From: Rhizobium sp. CG5
Lineage (GTDB): Bacteria > Pseudomonadota > Alphaproteobacteria > Rhizobiales > Rhizobiaceae
Length of the DNA stretch: 64,000 nucleotides
Assembly: GCF_023701945.1 (NCBI RefSeq)
Contig: NZ_JABAEF010000007.1
Coordinates: 243,332-307,331, forward strand
Direction: 5' to 3'
A model generated the notes under the pieces. The model searched no databases, had not been told where the DNA came from, and was given only the letters and a program-made list of their open reading frames with translations. Positions 44,964 through 54,445 of the stretch are shown in pieces. The position numbers and the translations under genes were made by a program. Position 1 is the stretch's first letter, and every line of letters begins with the position of its first letter.

Positions 44964-46037
44964 ATGCGACGGGTATTAACGAGCGCGCTTTTGGCGTTTT
45001 CATTTGCGTCCCTGACGGCTTGCGCTCCAAAGGAAGAGGCGCGCGAAAAGGAAGTGCGACATGTCGAGGCGGTGGTCGTGAAGGCCGAGCCGCTGTCGGA
45101 AACCATCTCGACGACGGGTGAAATCAGCGCTCGCGTTCAGTCCGATCTTTCCTTCCGGACCAGCGGGCGGATCACGGAACGACTCGTCGATGTCGGTGAC
45201 CGTGTCAAGGCCGGACAGGTTTTGGCGCGCATTGACGCCGAAGAGCAGAAGGCAGATCTGGAGGTGGCTCTGGCGAGTCTGCTCTCCGATGAGGCGCAGT
45301 TGACGGAAGCGCAGCAGGCATTCGATCGGCAGGAAAGACTGTTTGCCACCGGTGTCACGACGCGGGCCGCCCTCGATGAGGCGCGGGAAACGCTGCTGCG
45401 GGCCCGGGCAACGGTGGAGGCGGCCCAGGCCGATGTCGATACCGCCAACGACACGCTCGGTCAGGCCGATCTCGAAGCGGATGCCGCGGGCATTATCACC
45501 GCTCGCAGTGCCGAAGTGGGGCAGGTGGCGCAGGCCGCCGAACTCATCTTCACGCTGGCCCATGACGGGCCGCGCGATGCCGTACTGGAAGCCGATGAAT
45601 CCTCTCTTCTGGGCCGTGAACTGGAAGATAATGTCGAGGTCAGGGTGCTGACGGGCGGGGAACCGCTGAAGGCAAAGGTGCGCGAGATCTCACCGACGAT
45701 CGATACCACGACCGGAACCATTCGCATCAAGCTTGCCCTTGAAGACGCAGCCGACGTCCGGCTTGGCAGTGCTGTCGTCGCTACCGTGAGCTACAAACCG
45801 GTCACGACGATCGAACTGCCCTGGTCCGCCATGGCGTCTGCTGCAGGGCAGCCCGCCGTGTGGACCATCGACCCCAAGACACGCGCAGTTTCCATCCGCC
45901 CCGTCACGGTCCTTGCCTATGGCGCCGAACGCTTCTTCGTCCAGTCGGGTCTGACGGAGGGCGAGGTTGTCGTCAGCAACGGAACCAAGTTCCTCAGCGA
46001 AGGCGAAGTCGTGGCATTCGAAGAGGCTATCCAATGA
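44964..46037 (+). CDS. RND efflux periplasmic adaptor lipoprotein (first)
   Basis: A 357-residue membrane fusion protein. The signal peptide ends in a lipobox, LTAC (Cys20). It has a biotinyl-lipoyl strand (SDLSFRTSGRITERLVDVGDRVKAGQVLARIDAEEQ), an alpha-helical hairpin (about 95-165), a second lipoyl half and a beta-barrel. It links an inner-membrane RND pump to an outer-membrane channel. AAGAGGCG precedes the ATG. The stop overlaps the next adaptor gene by four bases. Confidence 0.92.
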   Translation: MRRVLTSALLAFSFASLTACAPKEEAREKEVRHVEAVVVKAEPLSETISTTGEISARVQSDLSFRTSGRITERLVDVGDRVKAGQVLARIDAEEQKADLEVALASLLSDEAQLTEAQQAFDRQERLFATGVTTRAALDEARETLLRARATVEAAQADVDTANDTLGQADLEADAAGIITARSAEVGQVAQAAELIFTLAHDGPRDAVLEADESSLLGRELEDNVEVRVLTGGEPLKAKVREISPTIDTTTGTIRIKLALEDAADVRLGSAVVATVSYKPVTTIELPWSAMASAAGQPAVWTIDPKTRAVSIRPVTVLAYGAERFFVQSGLTEGEVVVSNGTKFLSEGEVVAFEEAIQ

Positions 46038-47119
46038 AGTCCATCTCCCGTCTTACTGCACTTCTCATCGCCGGCACGGTCCTGACGGCGTGCCAGAAGG
46101 AAGAGGCCGCTACCGTCGAGCCGCCGCGTCCGGTCTTGTCCCAGGTCATCGCGCTGGAGCCGGCGGCCCGGCTGACGCTGCCGGGCACGGTCGAAGCGCG
46201 CATCGAAACGGAATTCAGTTTCCGCATCCTCGGCCGCATCGTGGCGCGTAATGTCGAAATCGGCGACCTGGTGAAAAAGGGCGATGTGCTGGCAGCCATC
46301 GATCCTTTGGCCCTCGAACTCGCCGTCAAAAGTTCGCAGTCCGATCTCGCCAACAGCCAGGCGCAGCTCGCCAACGCGCTGACCAATGAAGAACGACAGA
46401 AAATCCTCTTCGAAAAACAGTCGGCGGCCAAGGCCACCTACGAGACGGCGCAGCAGGAGCGCAAGACCGCCGAGGCCGCCGTGGCCAAGTCCAAGGCCAA
46501 CCTCAACAAGGCCAATGAACAATTGAGCTATTCGCGCCTTCTGTCCGAATTCGACGGCGTCGTCACGGCGACATCCGCCGAGGTCGGGCAGGTTGTCTCG
46601 GCCGGCCAGAGTGTTGCCACTGTCGCCAGACCGGAAGAGCGGGATGCGGTGATCGACGTGCCCGAAGTCGCAGGCGTTCAAATGCAGCCGGGCGCCGAAT
46701 TCGAGGTTTCCCTGCAACTCGACCCCACCGTCAAGGCCAAGGGCATCGTGCGCGAGATCGCGCCTGAAGCCGACGATGCGACCCGCACCCAGCGCACCAA
46801 GCTGACGCTGGTCGATCCGCCCGAGGCGCTGAGGCTCGGTGCGGTGATTACCGCCAGCGCCACAACCCAGTCGAATTCCGTTATCCGAGTTCCCGCATCG
46901 GCCATCAAGACGGACGGTTCGAACCATTCTGTCTGGGTCGTCGACGGCGCCGATGGCAAGGTGTCCTCGCGCCAGGTCACGGTCGACGGCAGCATTGTTC
47001 CGGGCGACCGCGTCACGATTTCCGACGGCATCAAGCCGGGCGAGCGCATCGCCGTAGCCGGCGTCCACAAACTCGAAGAAGGCCAGACCGTTCGCATCGA
47101 CCAGGAGATCACCCAGTGA
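46034..47119 (+). CDS. RND efflux periplasmic adaptor lipoprotein (second)
   Basis: A 361-residue membrane fusion protein with lipobox LTAC (Cys20) and the same domain order (FSFRILGRIVARNVEIGDLVKKGDVLAAIDPLALELAVKSSQSDL, then a helical hairpin, then SRLLSEFDGVVTATSAEVGQVVSAGQSVATVA). It is only distantly similar to the first adaptor, so it is not a recent duplicate. It overlaps both neighbours by four bases (ATGA). Two adaptors with one pump suggest a hetero-oligomeric adaptor ring. Confidence 0.92.
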   Translation: MKSISRLTALLIAGTVLTACQKEEAATVEPPRPVLSQVIALEPAARLTLPGTVEARIETEFSFRILGRIVARNVEIGDLVKKGDVLAAIDPLALELAVKSSQSDLANSQAQLANALTNEERQKILFEKQSAAKATYETAQQERKTAEAAVAKSKANLNKANEQLSYSRLLSEFDGVVTATSAEVGQVVSAGQSVATVARPEERDAVIDVPEVAGVQMQPGAEFEVSLQLDPTVKAKGIVREIAPEADDATRTQRTKLTLVDPPEALRLGAVITASATTQSNSVIRVPASAIKTDGSNHSVWVVDGADGKVSSRQVTVDGSIVPGDRVTISDGIKPGERIAVAGVHKLEEGQTVRIDQEITQ

Positions 47120-50100
47120 AATCTTTCAACCTCTCCGACTGGGCGCTCGAACACCGTTCGCTCGTCTGGTACTTCATGATCGTCTTCCTTCTGGCGGGCA
47201 CGTTCTCCTATCTCAACCTCGGTCGCGAAGAAGACCCCGCCTTCACCATCAAGACGATGGTGATCAACGCCCAATGGCCGGGAGCCTCTGCGGAGGAAGT
47301 GACCCGTCAGGTCACGGACCGGATCGAAAAGAAGCTCCAGGAACTGGATTCTCTCGACTATACCCGCAGCGAAACGACCGCCGGGCAGACGACCATCTTC
47401 GTCGAGCTCCTGGCCACGACAAAGGCAAGAGACGTGACGGGCAACTGGGTCCGGGTCCGCAATATGGTCAACGACATTTCCGGGGATTTCCCGAGCGGTG
47501 TGGTCGGGCCGTTCTTCAATGACACGTTCGGGGACGTCTACGGCAATATCTATGCCTTTACGTCGGACGGTCTGACGCAGCGTCAGCTTCGCGATTTCGT
47601 CGAGGATGCTCGTACCCAGCTGCTGGCCGTCCCGAATGTCGGCAAGATCGACGTCGTGGGTGCGCAGGACGAGGCGATCTATCTGGAATTCTCCACCCGC
47701 AAGATCGCCGCACTCGGCATCGACCAGCAATCGGTCATCGAAACGCTGCAGGCGCAGAACGCGGTCACGCAATCCGGTTTCGTCGATGCCGGGCCGGAGC
47801 GCATTGCCTTGCGCGTCGGCGGTCAGTTCACCTCGGAGGAAAGCCTGAAGGCGATCAACCTGCGGGTCAACGATCGCTATTTCCCGCTGACCGATATTGC
47901 GACCGTCAAGCGCGGCTATGCCGATCCACCATCAACGCTGTTTCGCTTCAAGGGTGAGCCCGCCATCGGTCTGTCGATCGGCATGACGACCGGCTCAAAC
48001 CTGCTGGAATTCGGCGAGGCGCTCGACGCCCAGATGAAGAAGGTCGTTGCGGATCTTCCGATCGGCGTCGATGTCGAGCGGGTGTCCGACCAGCCGGCCG
48101 TCGTCGAAGAGGCCGTGTCGGGCTTCACCAAGGCGCTGTTCGAGGCCATTGTCATCGTTCTGGCGATCAGCTTCATCAGCCTGGGCATGCGCGCCGGCAT
48201 GGTCGTCGCGATCTCGATTCCGCTCGTTCTGGCGATCACTTTCGTCTTCATGGAATATAGCGGCATCTCGCTGCAGCGAATATCGCTCGGCGCTCTGATC
48301 ATCGCGCTCGGCCTGCTCGTCGACGACGCCATGATCGCCGTCGAGATGATGGTGTCGCGGCTGGAAGCCGGGGACACCCTGCGCAAAGCCGCCACCCATG
48401 TCTACACATCCACGGCGTTCCCTATGCTGACGGGCACGCTTGTCACCGTCGCGGGCTTCATCCCGATCGGGCTCAACAATAGCGCGGCCGGTGAATTCAC
48501 CTTCACGCTGTTTGTCGTGATCGCCGTTTCCCTGGTCGTGTCATGGATCGTTGCCGTGCTGTTCACGCCGCTGTTGGGCGTGGCCATCCTGCCGAAGACG
48601 ATGAAATCCCATCATGAAAAAAAGGGGCGGGTAGCCGCCGGCTTCGCGTGGCTGCTCTTGCTGGCCATGCGCTGGCGCTGGGTCACGATCATCGCGACCG
48701 TGGCGACCTTCGCTGTCTCGGTGGGCGGTCTCGGGCTTGTGCAACAGCAGTTCTTCCCGTCGTCCGATCGCGTCGAACTGATCGTCGACTGGAACATGCC
48801 GCACAACACCACCATCGCCGAGACCAACCGGCAGATGGCGAAGTTCGAACAGGAAAAGCTCGTCGGCAACGCGGATATTGACCATTGGTCGACCTATGTC
48901 GGTGAAGGTGCCCCGCGCTTCATCCTGTCCTACGACGTGCAGACGCAGGCCGTGTGGTTCGGACAGATCGTCATTGTCGCCAAGGACCTGGACGCCAGAA
49001 ACCGCCTTCGCGCCGATCTTCAGGCCTATGTGACGAAAACGTTTCCCGGCACCGACGCCTTCGTCAAGCTTCTCGACATCGGTCCTCCGGTCGGCAAGCC
49101 CGTCCAGTACCGCGTCGGCGGGCCGGATATCCAGAAGGTTCGCCAGCTGGCGCAGCAATTGGGGGGCATCCTCAATCAGCATCCGCTGCTGACCAACATG
49201 ACCTATGACTGGAACGAGCCGTCGCGCGTCGTGAAGGTTGACGTCCTGCAGGACAATGCCCGCCAGCTCGGCATCTCGTCGGAAGATATCGCGACGGCGC
49301 TGAATGGCGTCGTCAAGGGATCCTCGTCGACCCAGGTCCGCGACGACATCTACCTGATCGATGTCATTGGACGGGCGCAGGATTCCGAGCGCGGCTCGAT
49401 CGAGACGCTGAAGAACCTGCAACTGCCGAGCTCGAGCGGAAAATCGGTGCCGCTGTCGGCGATTGCCAAGTTCCGCTACGAACTCGAACAGCCCTTCATC
49501 GGCCGCCGGGACCGCATTCCGACGATCATCGTCAAGGCGGCGGTCATCGGCTCGACGCAGCCGGCAACGGCTGTCGAGCAGCTGAAGCCCGAGGTGGACA
49601 AGTTTTCGAACGCTCTGCCTGTCGGCTACCATGTCGAGATCGGTGGTTCCGTCGAGTCCAGCGCGGATTCGCAAGGGCCGATCGTCGCGGTCGCGCCGAT
49701 GATGCTGTTTGCCATGGCAACGATCCTGATGATCCAGCTTCAGAGCTTCAGCCGCCTGTTCCTGGTGTTTGCCGTTGCTCCGCTGGCCTTGATCGGGGTC
49801 GTGGCAGCCCTGCTTCTGAGCAATGCGCCGATGGGCTTCGTGGCGATCCTCGGCGTGCTGGCGCTGGTCGGTATCCTGATCCGCAACTCGGTTATTCTCG
49901 TCGTGCAGATCGAGCATCTTCGAAGCGAGGGCATGCCGCCCTGGAAGGCGGTGGTGGAGGCCACCGAACACCGCATGCGGCCCATCCTGTTGACAGCGGC
50001 GGCGGCCACCCTGGCGCTCATCCCGATTTCCCGGGAAGTGTTCTGGGGGCCGATGGCCTATGCCATGATGGGCGGCATCGTCGTCGGAACGGTTCTGACG

Positions 50101-50178
50101 CTGCTGTTCCTCCCGGCTTTGTATGTGGCCTGGTTCCGCATCCCGCGCGATGAAACGACGGTGGACGTCGAGGCCTAG
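47116..50178 (+). CDS. RND-family efflux permease
   Basis: A 1020-residue inner-membrane pump of the AcrB/HAE1-like superfamily: an N-terminal span, a large periplasmic loop, a membrane bundle with the proton-relay aspartates in GLLVDDAMIAVEMMV (D403/D404), then a repeat of this layout ending LGVLALVGILIRNSVILVVQIEHL. It expels hydrophobic or toxic compounds using proton flux. No outer-membrane channel gene lies nearby, so a TolC-like protein encoded elsewhere is presumably used. A terminator follows. Confidence 0.95.
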   Translation: MKSFNLSDWALEHRSLVWYFMIVFLLAGTFSYLNLGREEDPAFTIKTMVINAQWPGASAEEVTRQVTDRIEKKLQELDSLDYTRSETTAGQTTIFVELLATTKARDVTGNWVRVRNMVNDISGDFPSGVVGPFFNDTFGDVYGNIYAFTSDGLTQRQLRDFVEDARTQLLAVPNVGKIDVVGAQDEAIYLEFSTRKIAALGIDQQSVIETLQAQNAVTQSGFVDAGPERIALRVGGQFTSEESLKAINLRVNDRYFPLTDIATVKRGYADPPSTLFRFKGEPAIGLSIGMTTGSNLLEFGEALDAQMKKVVADLPIGVDVERVSDQPAVVEEAVSGFTKALFEAIVIVLAISFISLGMRAGMVVAISIPLVLAITFVFMEYSGISLQRISLGALIIALGLLVDDAMIAVEMMVSRLEAGDTLRKAATHVYTSTAFPMLTGTLVTVAGFIPIGLNNSAAGEFTFTLFVVIAVSLVVSWIVAVLFTPLLGVAILPKTMKSHHEKKGRVAAGFAWLLLLAMRWRWVTIIATVATFAVSVGGLGLVQQQFFPSSDRVELIVDWNMPHNTTIAETNRQMAKFEQEKLVGNADIDHWSTYVGEGAPRFILSYDVQTQAVWFGQIVIVAKDLDARNRLRADLQAYVTKTFPGTDAFVKLLDIGPPVGKPVQYRVGGPDIQKVRQLAQQLGGILNQHPLLTNMTYDWNEPSRVVKVDVLQDNARQLGISSEDIATALNGVVKGSSSTQVRDDIYLIDVIGRAQDSERGSIETLKNLQLPSSSGKSVPLSAIAKFRYELEQPFIGRRDRIPTIIVKAAVIGSTQPATAVEQLKPEVDKFSNALPVGYHVEIGGSVESSADSQGPIVAVAPMMLFAMATILMIQLQSFSRLFLVFAVAPLALIGVVAALLLSNAPMGFVAILGVLALVGILIRNSVILVVQIEHLRSEGMPPWKAVVEATEHRMRPILLTAAAATLALIPISREVFWGPMAYAMMGGIVVGTVLTLLFLPALYVAWFRIPRDETTVDVEA

Positions 50179-50189
50179 ACGCTTTGTCA

Positions 50190-50220
50190 ATAAGGGCGCC
50201 CACCGGGCGCCCTTATCTTT
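50190..50220 (+). terminator. Rho-independent terminator after the RND operon
   Basis: A perfect 12-bp stem (50190-50201 with 50205-50216) with an ACC loop runs into CTTTCCC. The strong GC-rich stem followed by CTTT marks the end of the efflux transcript. Confidence 0.8.
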
Positions 50221-50245
50221 CCCGACCATGACCTAAGGCTTTTTC

Positions 50246-51382
50246 ATGTCCCTTCTTTATATGAGCCGCTTCCAGCGCGCGATTCTTGGCATTGCCCTGC
50301 TCGGCGGCCTGGTTGGCCTTGGAGGTTGTACGTCCAGACCCGATGCTGCGGTTCTTCAACCCGCGACCATCGTTCAGAAGAACGACGACCAGGTCACCGT
50401 ATTCGCCGTTACCAACCGCAATCAACTGGCGGATCATGGCGGTTTCGGCAGCGAATGGGCAAATCGCCTCAGCTACGAGCGCTATGGCTTTTCCGTGCCC
50501 GAAAGCCGCAAGGGTTCGACGATCGTCTATCCGACAACAAAGCCGGATCCCAGTCGTCAATATGTCGTGACGGCACGAGAAGAACTGACGGATCAGGCCT
50601 TCATCGACCGGATGACCCGGTCCGCCGCGTTCGACGGCACCGTTGCGGTCTTCGTCCATGGTTACAACTACAGCTATCAGGAGGCCCTCTTCCGGACGGC
50701 TCAGATGGCAGCCGACGCCGATTACATCGGATTGCCGATCCTGTTCTCCTGGCCGTCCGCGGCAAGCGTGACCGGTTACGTGACGGATCGCGACGCGGCG
50801 CTTTATTCCAGGAGCGAGCTCGACCGGCTGTTGCGGACGCTGGCCGCGGTGCCGAAAGTCAAGCGCATCGTGATTCTGGGCCACAGCATGGGCGGCTTTC
50901 TGACCATGGAAGCGGTCAGGCAGTTGAAACTCCAGGGACACTCCGATGTCCTCAAGAAGATGGAAGTGGTCCTGGCAGCGCCCGATATCGACGTCGACGT
51001 TTTCCGTGCACAGCTTCACGACATCGGCAGGATGCAGACACCGATCACCCTGCTTGTGGCCAAGACGGACCGGGCCCTGGCGGTATCGAGCCTGATCGGC
51101 GGCGAGCGGCCACGGGTCGGGTTGCTGGATATCGATGATCCCGTCGTCCGCAAGGCCGCCGAGACCGAACACGTCCGCATCATCGACATTTCCTCCGTCG
51201 AATCCAACGACGGGCTCGGCCATGATCGATTTGCGACACTGGCGCGGTTCGAAAAACAACTTACCCTTGCGGAAAGCCAAACAAAGAACGGGACGAGCAA
51301 TATTGGGGCCTTCGTCTTCGATACGGCGGGCGCCGTGGTGGCAAGTCCGTTCCTGCTGGCGGGAAAACTGGTGAGATACTGA
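50246..51382 (+). CDS. Alpha/beta hydrolase lipoprotein (DUF900 family)
   Basis: A 378-residue protein. A hydrophobic signal ends in lipobox GLGGC (Cys28), followed by the DUF900 hydrolase domain: VFAVTNRN, SIVYPTTK-like strand, VAVFVHGYNYSYQEALFRTAQ (oxyanion region), PILFSWPSAA, and the nucleophile elbow LGHSMGG (Ser214). Probably an outer-membrane or periplasmic-face lipid-anchored esterase of unknown substrate. AAGG precedes the ATG. It is separated from the RND operon by a terminator. Confidence 0.85.
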   Translation: MSLLYMSRFQRAILGIALLGGLVGLGGCTSRPDAAVLQPATIVQKNDDQVTVFAVTNRNQLADHGGFGSEWANRLSYERYGFSVPESRKGSTIVYPTTKPDPSRQYVVTAREELTDQAFIDRMTRSAAFDGTVAVFVHGYNYSYQEALFRTAQMAADADYIGLPILFSWPSAASVTGYVTDRDAALYSRSELDRLLRTLAAVPKVKRIVILGHSMGGFLTMEAVRQLKLQGHSDVLKKMEVVLAAPDIDVDVFRAQLHDIGRMQTPITLLVAKTDRALAVSSLIGGERPRVGLLDIDDPVVRKAAETEHVRIIDISSVESNDGLGHDRFATLARFEKQLTLAESQTKNGTSNIGAFVFDTAGAVVASPFLLAGKLVRY

Positions 51383-51402
51383 GCCGAGATCGCAGGCGGA
51401 CG

Positions 51403-51438
51403 GCCCCCGGTTGGCGATCTGGCCAGCCGGGGGCTTTC
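51403..51438. terminator. Terminator between the hydrolase and carotenoid oxygenase genes
   Basis: GCCCCCGGTTGGC (51403-51415) pairs, with one G-U, with GCCAGCCGGGGGC (51422-51434), followed by TTTCG on the plus strand. It lies between convergent genes and could stop transcription from the plus strand, less clearly from the minus strand. Confidence 0.75.
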
Positions 51439-51446
51439 GTGTCAGG

Positions 51447-52931
51447 TCAGGAATGCGAGGCTGCCAATGCCTCCGCCGGGGTCCAGTTGCCATGCAGCGA
51501 CATGCGCAGACGGAACGGGATCTTGATGCGGGCGACAGGGCCGGCGGCCATCTTCAAGGAGTCCAGCACCACCACTTCGGTATCATCGCCGTGGAGATGA
51601 TTGAGCAGCGCGATCACATAGCCGTCGCCCTCAGGCGCATCGGATGACCGGGGCACGAAGATCGGTTCCTGGAAGCACTGGGCATTGCCGGGATACCAGG
51701 CGTCGGTTTCGCCCGTCCTGACATTGACATGGGCAAGCTGGTTGAAGAACTGGAATGGACGTTCGCCCAAAGTCTCGTCGAACGGCAGGGTCGGGTCGAA
51801 GGCCAGAACGAAACCATGCTCATACGGCTTGCCGGCAAAGCGTTCGTCGCAGCGCGGGAACTCGCACGGGAAGGATGTCAGCGGGCGGGGTTGGAGCGCG
51901 TGCTCGTCGGCACCGGAATCGCCGGGACCGTTGAGATTGAATGTCCAGCGCATCAACTGCGAGCTGAGCGTTTCGGGAAGCGGAACGGAGCCATCGGCCT
52001 CTGGGAAGAAGTAGAAGATATTGCCCATCGTCACCGGCATGTCGACCTGCAACATGCCGTCCTCCTCGTAGGAATTCAGCGTGTGCCCCTGGAAGCCATT
52101 CTTGGGGCCGTGGAACCACATCACGTCGTCTGCGCTGCCGTCGCGTGGCAGGATGCCGAAAAGCTGGGGAAGATCCGGCTGCCATTCGAAATGCTGTCCG
52201 CCGGCCTTCATCCGCTCGACGTCGACGGTCAGCGGAATGAGGGGGAAGACCACATGGCGGGCGGTGACGGCAAAGTCATGGATCATGGCCGCATAGGGGG
52301 CCTTGAACCAGATCTCCTTCTTCAGCTTGCCGGTGGCGTCGATCTCGAAATAGGCGATATCCGGCGTACCGTCGCCCTTGGCTTCGTAGGCGAAGCACAG
52401 AAGATCGCCATTGTCCGGATCGATCTTGGGATGGGCGGTAAAGGTCGCCGACGTGATCTGGCCGTTGAAGTCCCAGATGCCGAGCGTCTCCAAAGTTTCG
52501 GGATCAAGCGCGTAGGGCAGCGCGTCCTCCTTCATCGCCAGCAGCACGCCGGCGTGGAACAGCACAGTGGTGTTGGCCGTCGTGTTGTTGTCGGCCGCCA
52601 GCGGATCGTTGGTGTAGATGTTGCGGTAGACGCCGTTCAGGGAGCGCCGTTCCTTCCACTGCGCCCGCAGCCGGTCGGTCTGGACGTAGCGGCGCTTCAG
52701 GCTGACATGACCGCTCTCGAACTTGAAGGCCGAGACCAGCCCGTCGCCGTTGAAGAAGATGTCCTTGCCGAGCATCGGCGGATAGTAGGAATCCGGCGAG
52801 ACCTGGAAGAAGGTGCCGTTGATGGCGGAGGGAACCTCGCCCTCGATTTCCAGGTCGAAGACCTCCGTCTCGACGCGGCTTGGCTTGTAGAGGCCGGTGA
52901 ATTCCGGCGTTTCGGGAAATTTCAGGCTCAT
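51447..52931 (-). CDS. Carotenoid cleavage oxygenase family protein (lignostilbene dioxygenase-like)
   Basis: A 494-residue RPE65/carotenoid-oxygenase family enzyme. The four iron-binding histidines lie in FTAHPKIDPDNG, MIHDFAVTARHVV, WFHGPKNGFQGHTLNSYEEDG and, near the C-terminus, MSLHGNW. The family cleaves C=C bonds of carotenoids, stilbenes or isoeugenol-like phenylpropenes, giving aldehydes. Its operon partner is an aromatic-aldehyde-type dehydrogenase, which favours a lignostilbene or phenylpropanoid substrate over a carotenoid. GAGGAG precedes the ATG. Confidence 0.9.
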   Translation of the reverse strand: MSLKFPETPEFTGLYKPSRVETEVFDLEIEGEVPSAINGTFFQVSPDSYYPPMLGKDIFFNGDGLVSAFKFESGHVSLKRRYVQTDRLRAQWKERRSLNGVYRNIYTNDPLAADNNTTANTTVLFHAGVLLAMKEDALPYALDPETLETLGIWDFNGQITSATFTAHPKIDPDNGDLLCFAYEAKGDGTPDIAYFEIDATGKLKKEIWFKAPYAAMIHDFAVTARHVVFPLIPLTVDVERMKAGGQHFEWQPDLPQLFGILPRDGSADDVMWFHGPKNGFQGHTLNSYEEDGMLQVDMPVTMGNIFYFFPEADGSVPLPETLSSQLMRWTFNLNGPGDSGADEHALQPRPLTSFPCEFPRCDERFAGKPYEHGFVLAFDPTLPFDETLGERPFQFFNQLAHVNVRTGETDAWYPGNAQCFQEPIFVPRSSDAPEGDGYVIALLNHLHGDDTEVVVLDSLKMAAGPVARIKIPFRLRMSLHGNWTPAEALAASHS

Positions 52932-52969
52932 GCTCTTACTCCTCAGTTGGTGTGGCGGCCGGATGGCGA

Positions 52970-54445
52970 TCAGAAGGGATAGACGCGCGGCTCGTGCTGG
53001 ACGCTGATCCAGTGGTCGCTCGTCAATTCCTCAATGATCCAGTCGCTGTTGAAGCGGCCGAGACCGCTGTTTTTCTCGCCGCCGAACATTGTGTTGGGAT
53101 CGTCGTTGGGAGAAATGTCGTTGATGTGGGTCATGCCCGCCTCGATGCCCTGGGCGAAACGAAGTCCGCGTGCGGCATCTTCGGTGAAGACCGCGCTGGA
53201 GAGGCCGAATTCGGTCGCATTGGCCATGCGCAGGGCATCGGCGTCGTCCTTGGCGCGAATGAGGGGAGCAATCGGGCTGAACAGTTCGGACTGCGCCAGC
53301 GCCGACTCATGGCTGACATCGGCGAAAACCTGTGGCGGCAGCACCAGTCCTGAGGGCTCTTCGCCAAGCATCTGACGGATGCCGGCGGCGCGCGCCGTTT
53401 CGAGATGGCCAAGGGCCGCCTTGAACTGCTTCTCGTTGATCAGCGGACCGATCACCGTATCGAATTCATTGGGATCGCCGACCTTCAGCTTGCGCGCCCG
53501 CTCGACGAAGGCCTCGACGAAGCGGTCGTAGAGACCGTTTTCGATGATGATCCGGTTGCTGCTCATGCAGATCTGGCCCTGATGCAGGAAACGGCCGACG
53601 ATGGCGCCGGACACGGCCCGGTCGAGATCGGCGTCATCGAGCACGACGCAGGGTGCATTGCCGCCGAGTTCCAGCCCGACCCGCTTCAGGGTCGGTCCCG
53701 TCATCGCCAGTTCGCCGATATGGCGGCCGACCCGTGTGGACCCGGTAAAGGAGATGAACTTCGGAATCGGATGGAGCGTGAAGGCGTCGCCGATTTCGCT
53801 GACCTCACCCACCGTGACATTGAGCAGGCCGGGCGGCAGGCCCGCCTCCTCATAAATGCTGGCGAGCAGCAGGCCGCCGGTGACCGGCGTGTCCTCGGCC
53901 GGCTTGACCACCACGCCGTTGCCGATCGCCAGGGCCGGCGCGATCGTGCGGTTGGACAGATGCATGGGGAAGTTCCACGGGCTGATGACGCCAACCACGC
54001 CGAGGGGCCGGCGGTAGACGCGGCTTTCCTTGCCGGCAATGTCGATCGGCAGAATGCGCCCGGCGACACGGGCCGGCATGGTGGCGGCGGCAAGCGTGCC
54101 GGCCCGAACCGAGGCCCATTCCATTTCCGCCTTCATCCGGGTGCTGCCGGATTCGGAAATCAGCCATTCGACGATCTCGGCATGACGCCGGTCGATGACC
54201 TCGACGGCGCGGTACATGACAGCCGCGCGGGCGCTCGGCAATTGCCGCTCCCAGTCGCGCTGAACTGCGGCGGCCGAGCGGTAGGCGTCGTCGAGGTCGG
54301 CGCGTGAGGCTTCGGCGATTTCGGTCAACAGCTCCTGGTTGTAGGGATTGCGGTCCTGAAGGGTGGTTCCGGCGCGGCCGGATCGCCATTGACCGGCGAT
54401 ATACTGGCCGGTGAACCTCTTCTGGTCTTGATCATTGATGGTCAT
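52970..54445 (-). CDS. Aldehyde dehydrogenase (benzaldehyde/vanillin dehydrogenase-like)
   Basis: A 491-residue NAD(P)-dependent aldehyde dehydrogenase. It has PWNFPMHLSNRTIAPALAIGNGVVVKP (cofactor region), the FTGSTRVG motif, the general-base Glu259 in LELGGN and the nucleophile Cys293 in GQICMSS. It would oxidise the aldehyde released by the downstream oxygenase to the acid. The start at 54445 follows GGGAGAG; the ATG overlaps the FUSC stop (ATGA). A long in-frame upstream extension has no similarity. Confidence 0.93.
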   Translation of the reverse strand: MTINDQDQKRFTGQYIAGQWRSGRAGTTLQDRNPYNQELLTEIAEASRADLDDAYRSAAAVQRDWERQLPSARAAVMYRAVEVIDRRHAEIVEWLISESGSTRMKAEMEWASVRAGTLAAATMPARVAGRILPIDIAGKESRVYRRPLGVVGVISPWNFPMHLSNRTIAPALAIGNGVVVKPAEDTPVTGGLLLASIYEEAGLPPGLLNVTVGEVSEIGDAFTLHPIPKFISFTGSTRVGRHIGELAMTGPTLKRVGLELGGNAPCVVLDDADLDRAVSGAIVGRFLHQGQICMSSNRIIIENGLYDRFVEAFVERARKLKVGDPNEFDTVIGPLINEKQFKAALGHLETARAAGIRQMLGEEPSGLVLPPQVFADVSHESALAQSELFSPIAPLIRAKDDADALRMANATEFGLSSAVFTEDAARGLRFAQGIEAGMTHINDISPNDDPNTMFGGEKNSGLGRFNSDWIIEELTSDHWISVQHEPRVYPF

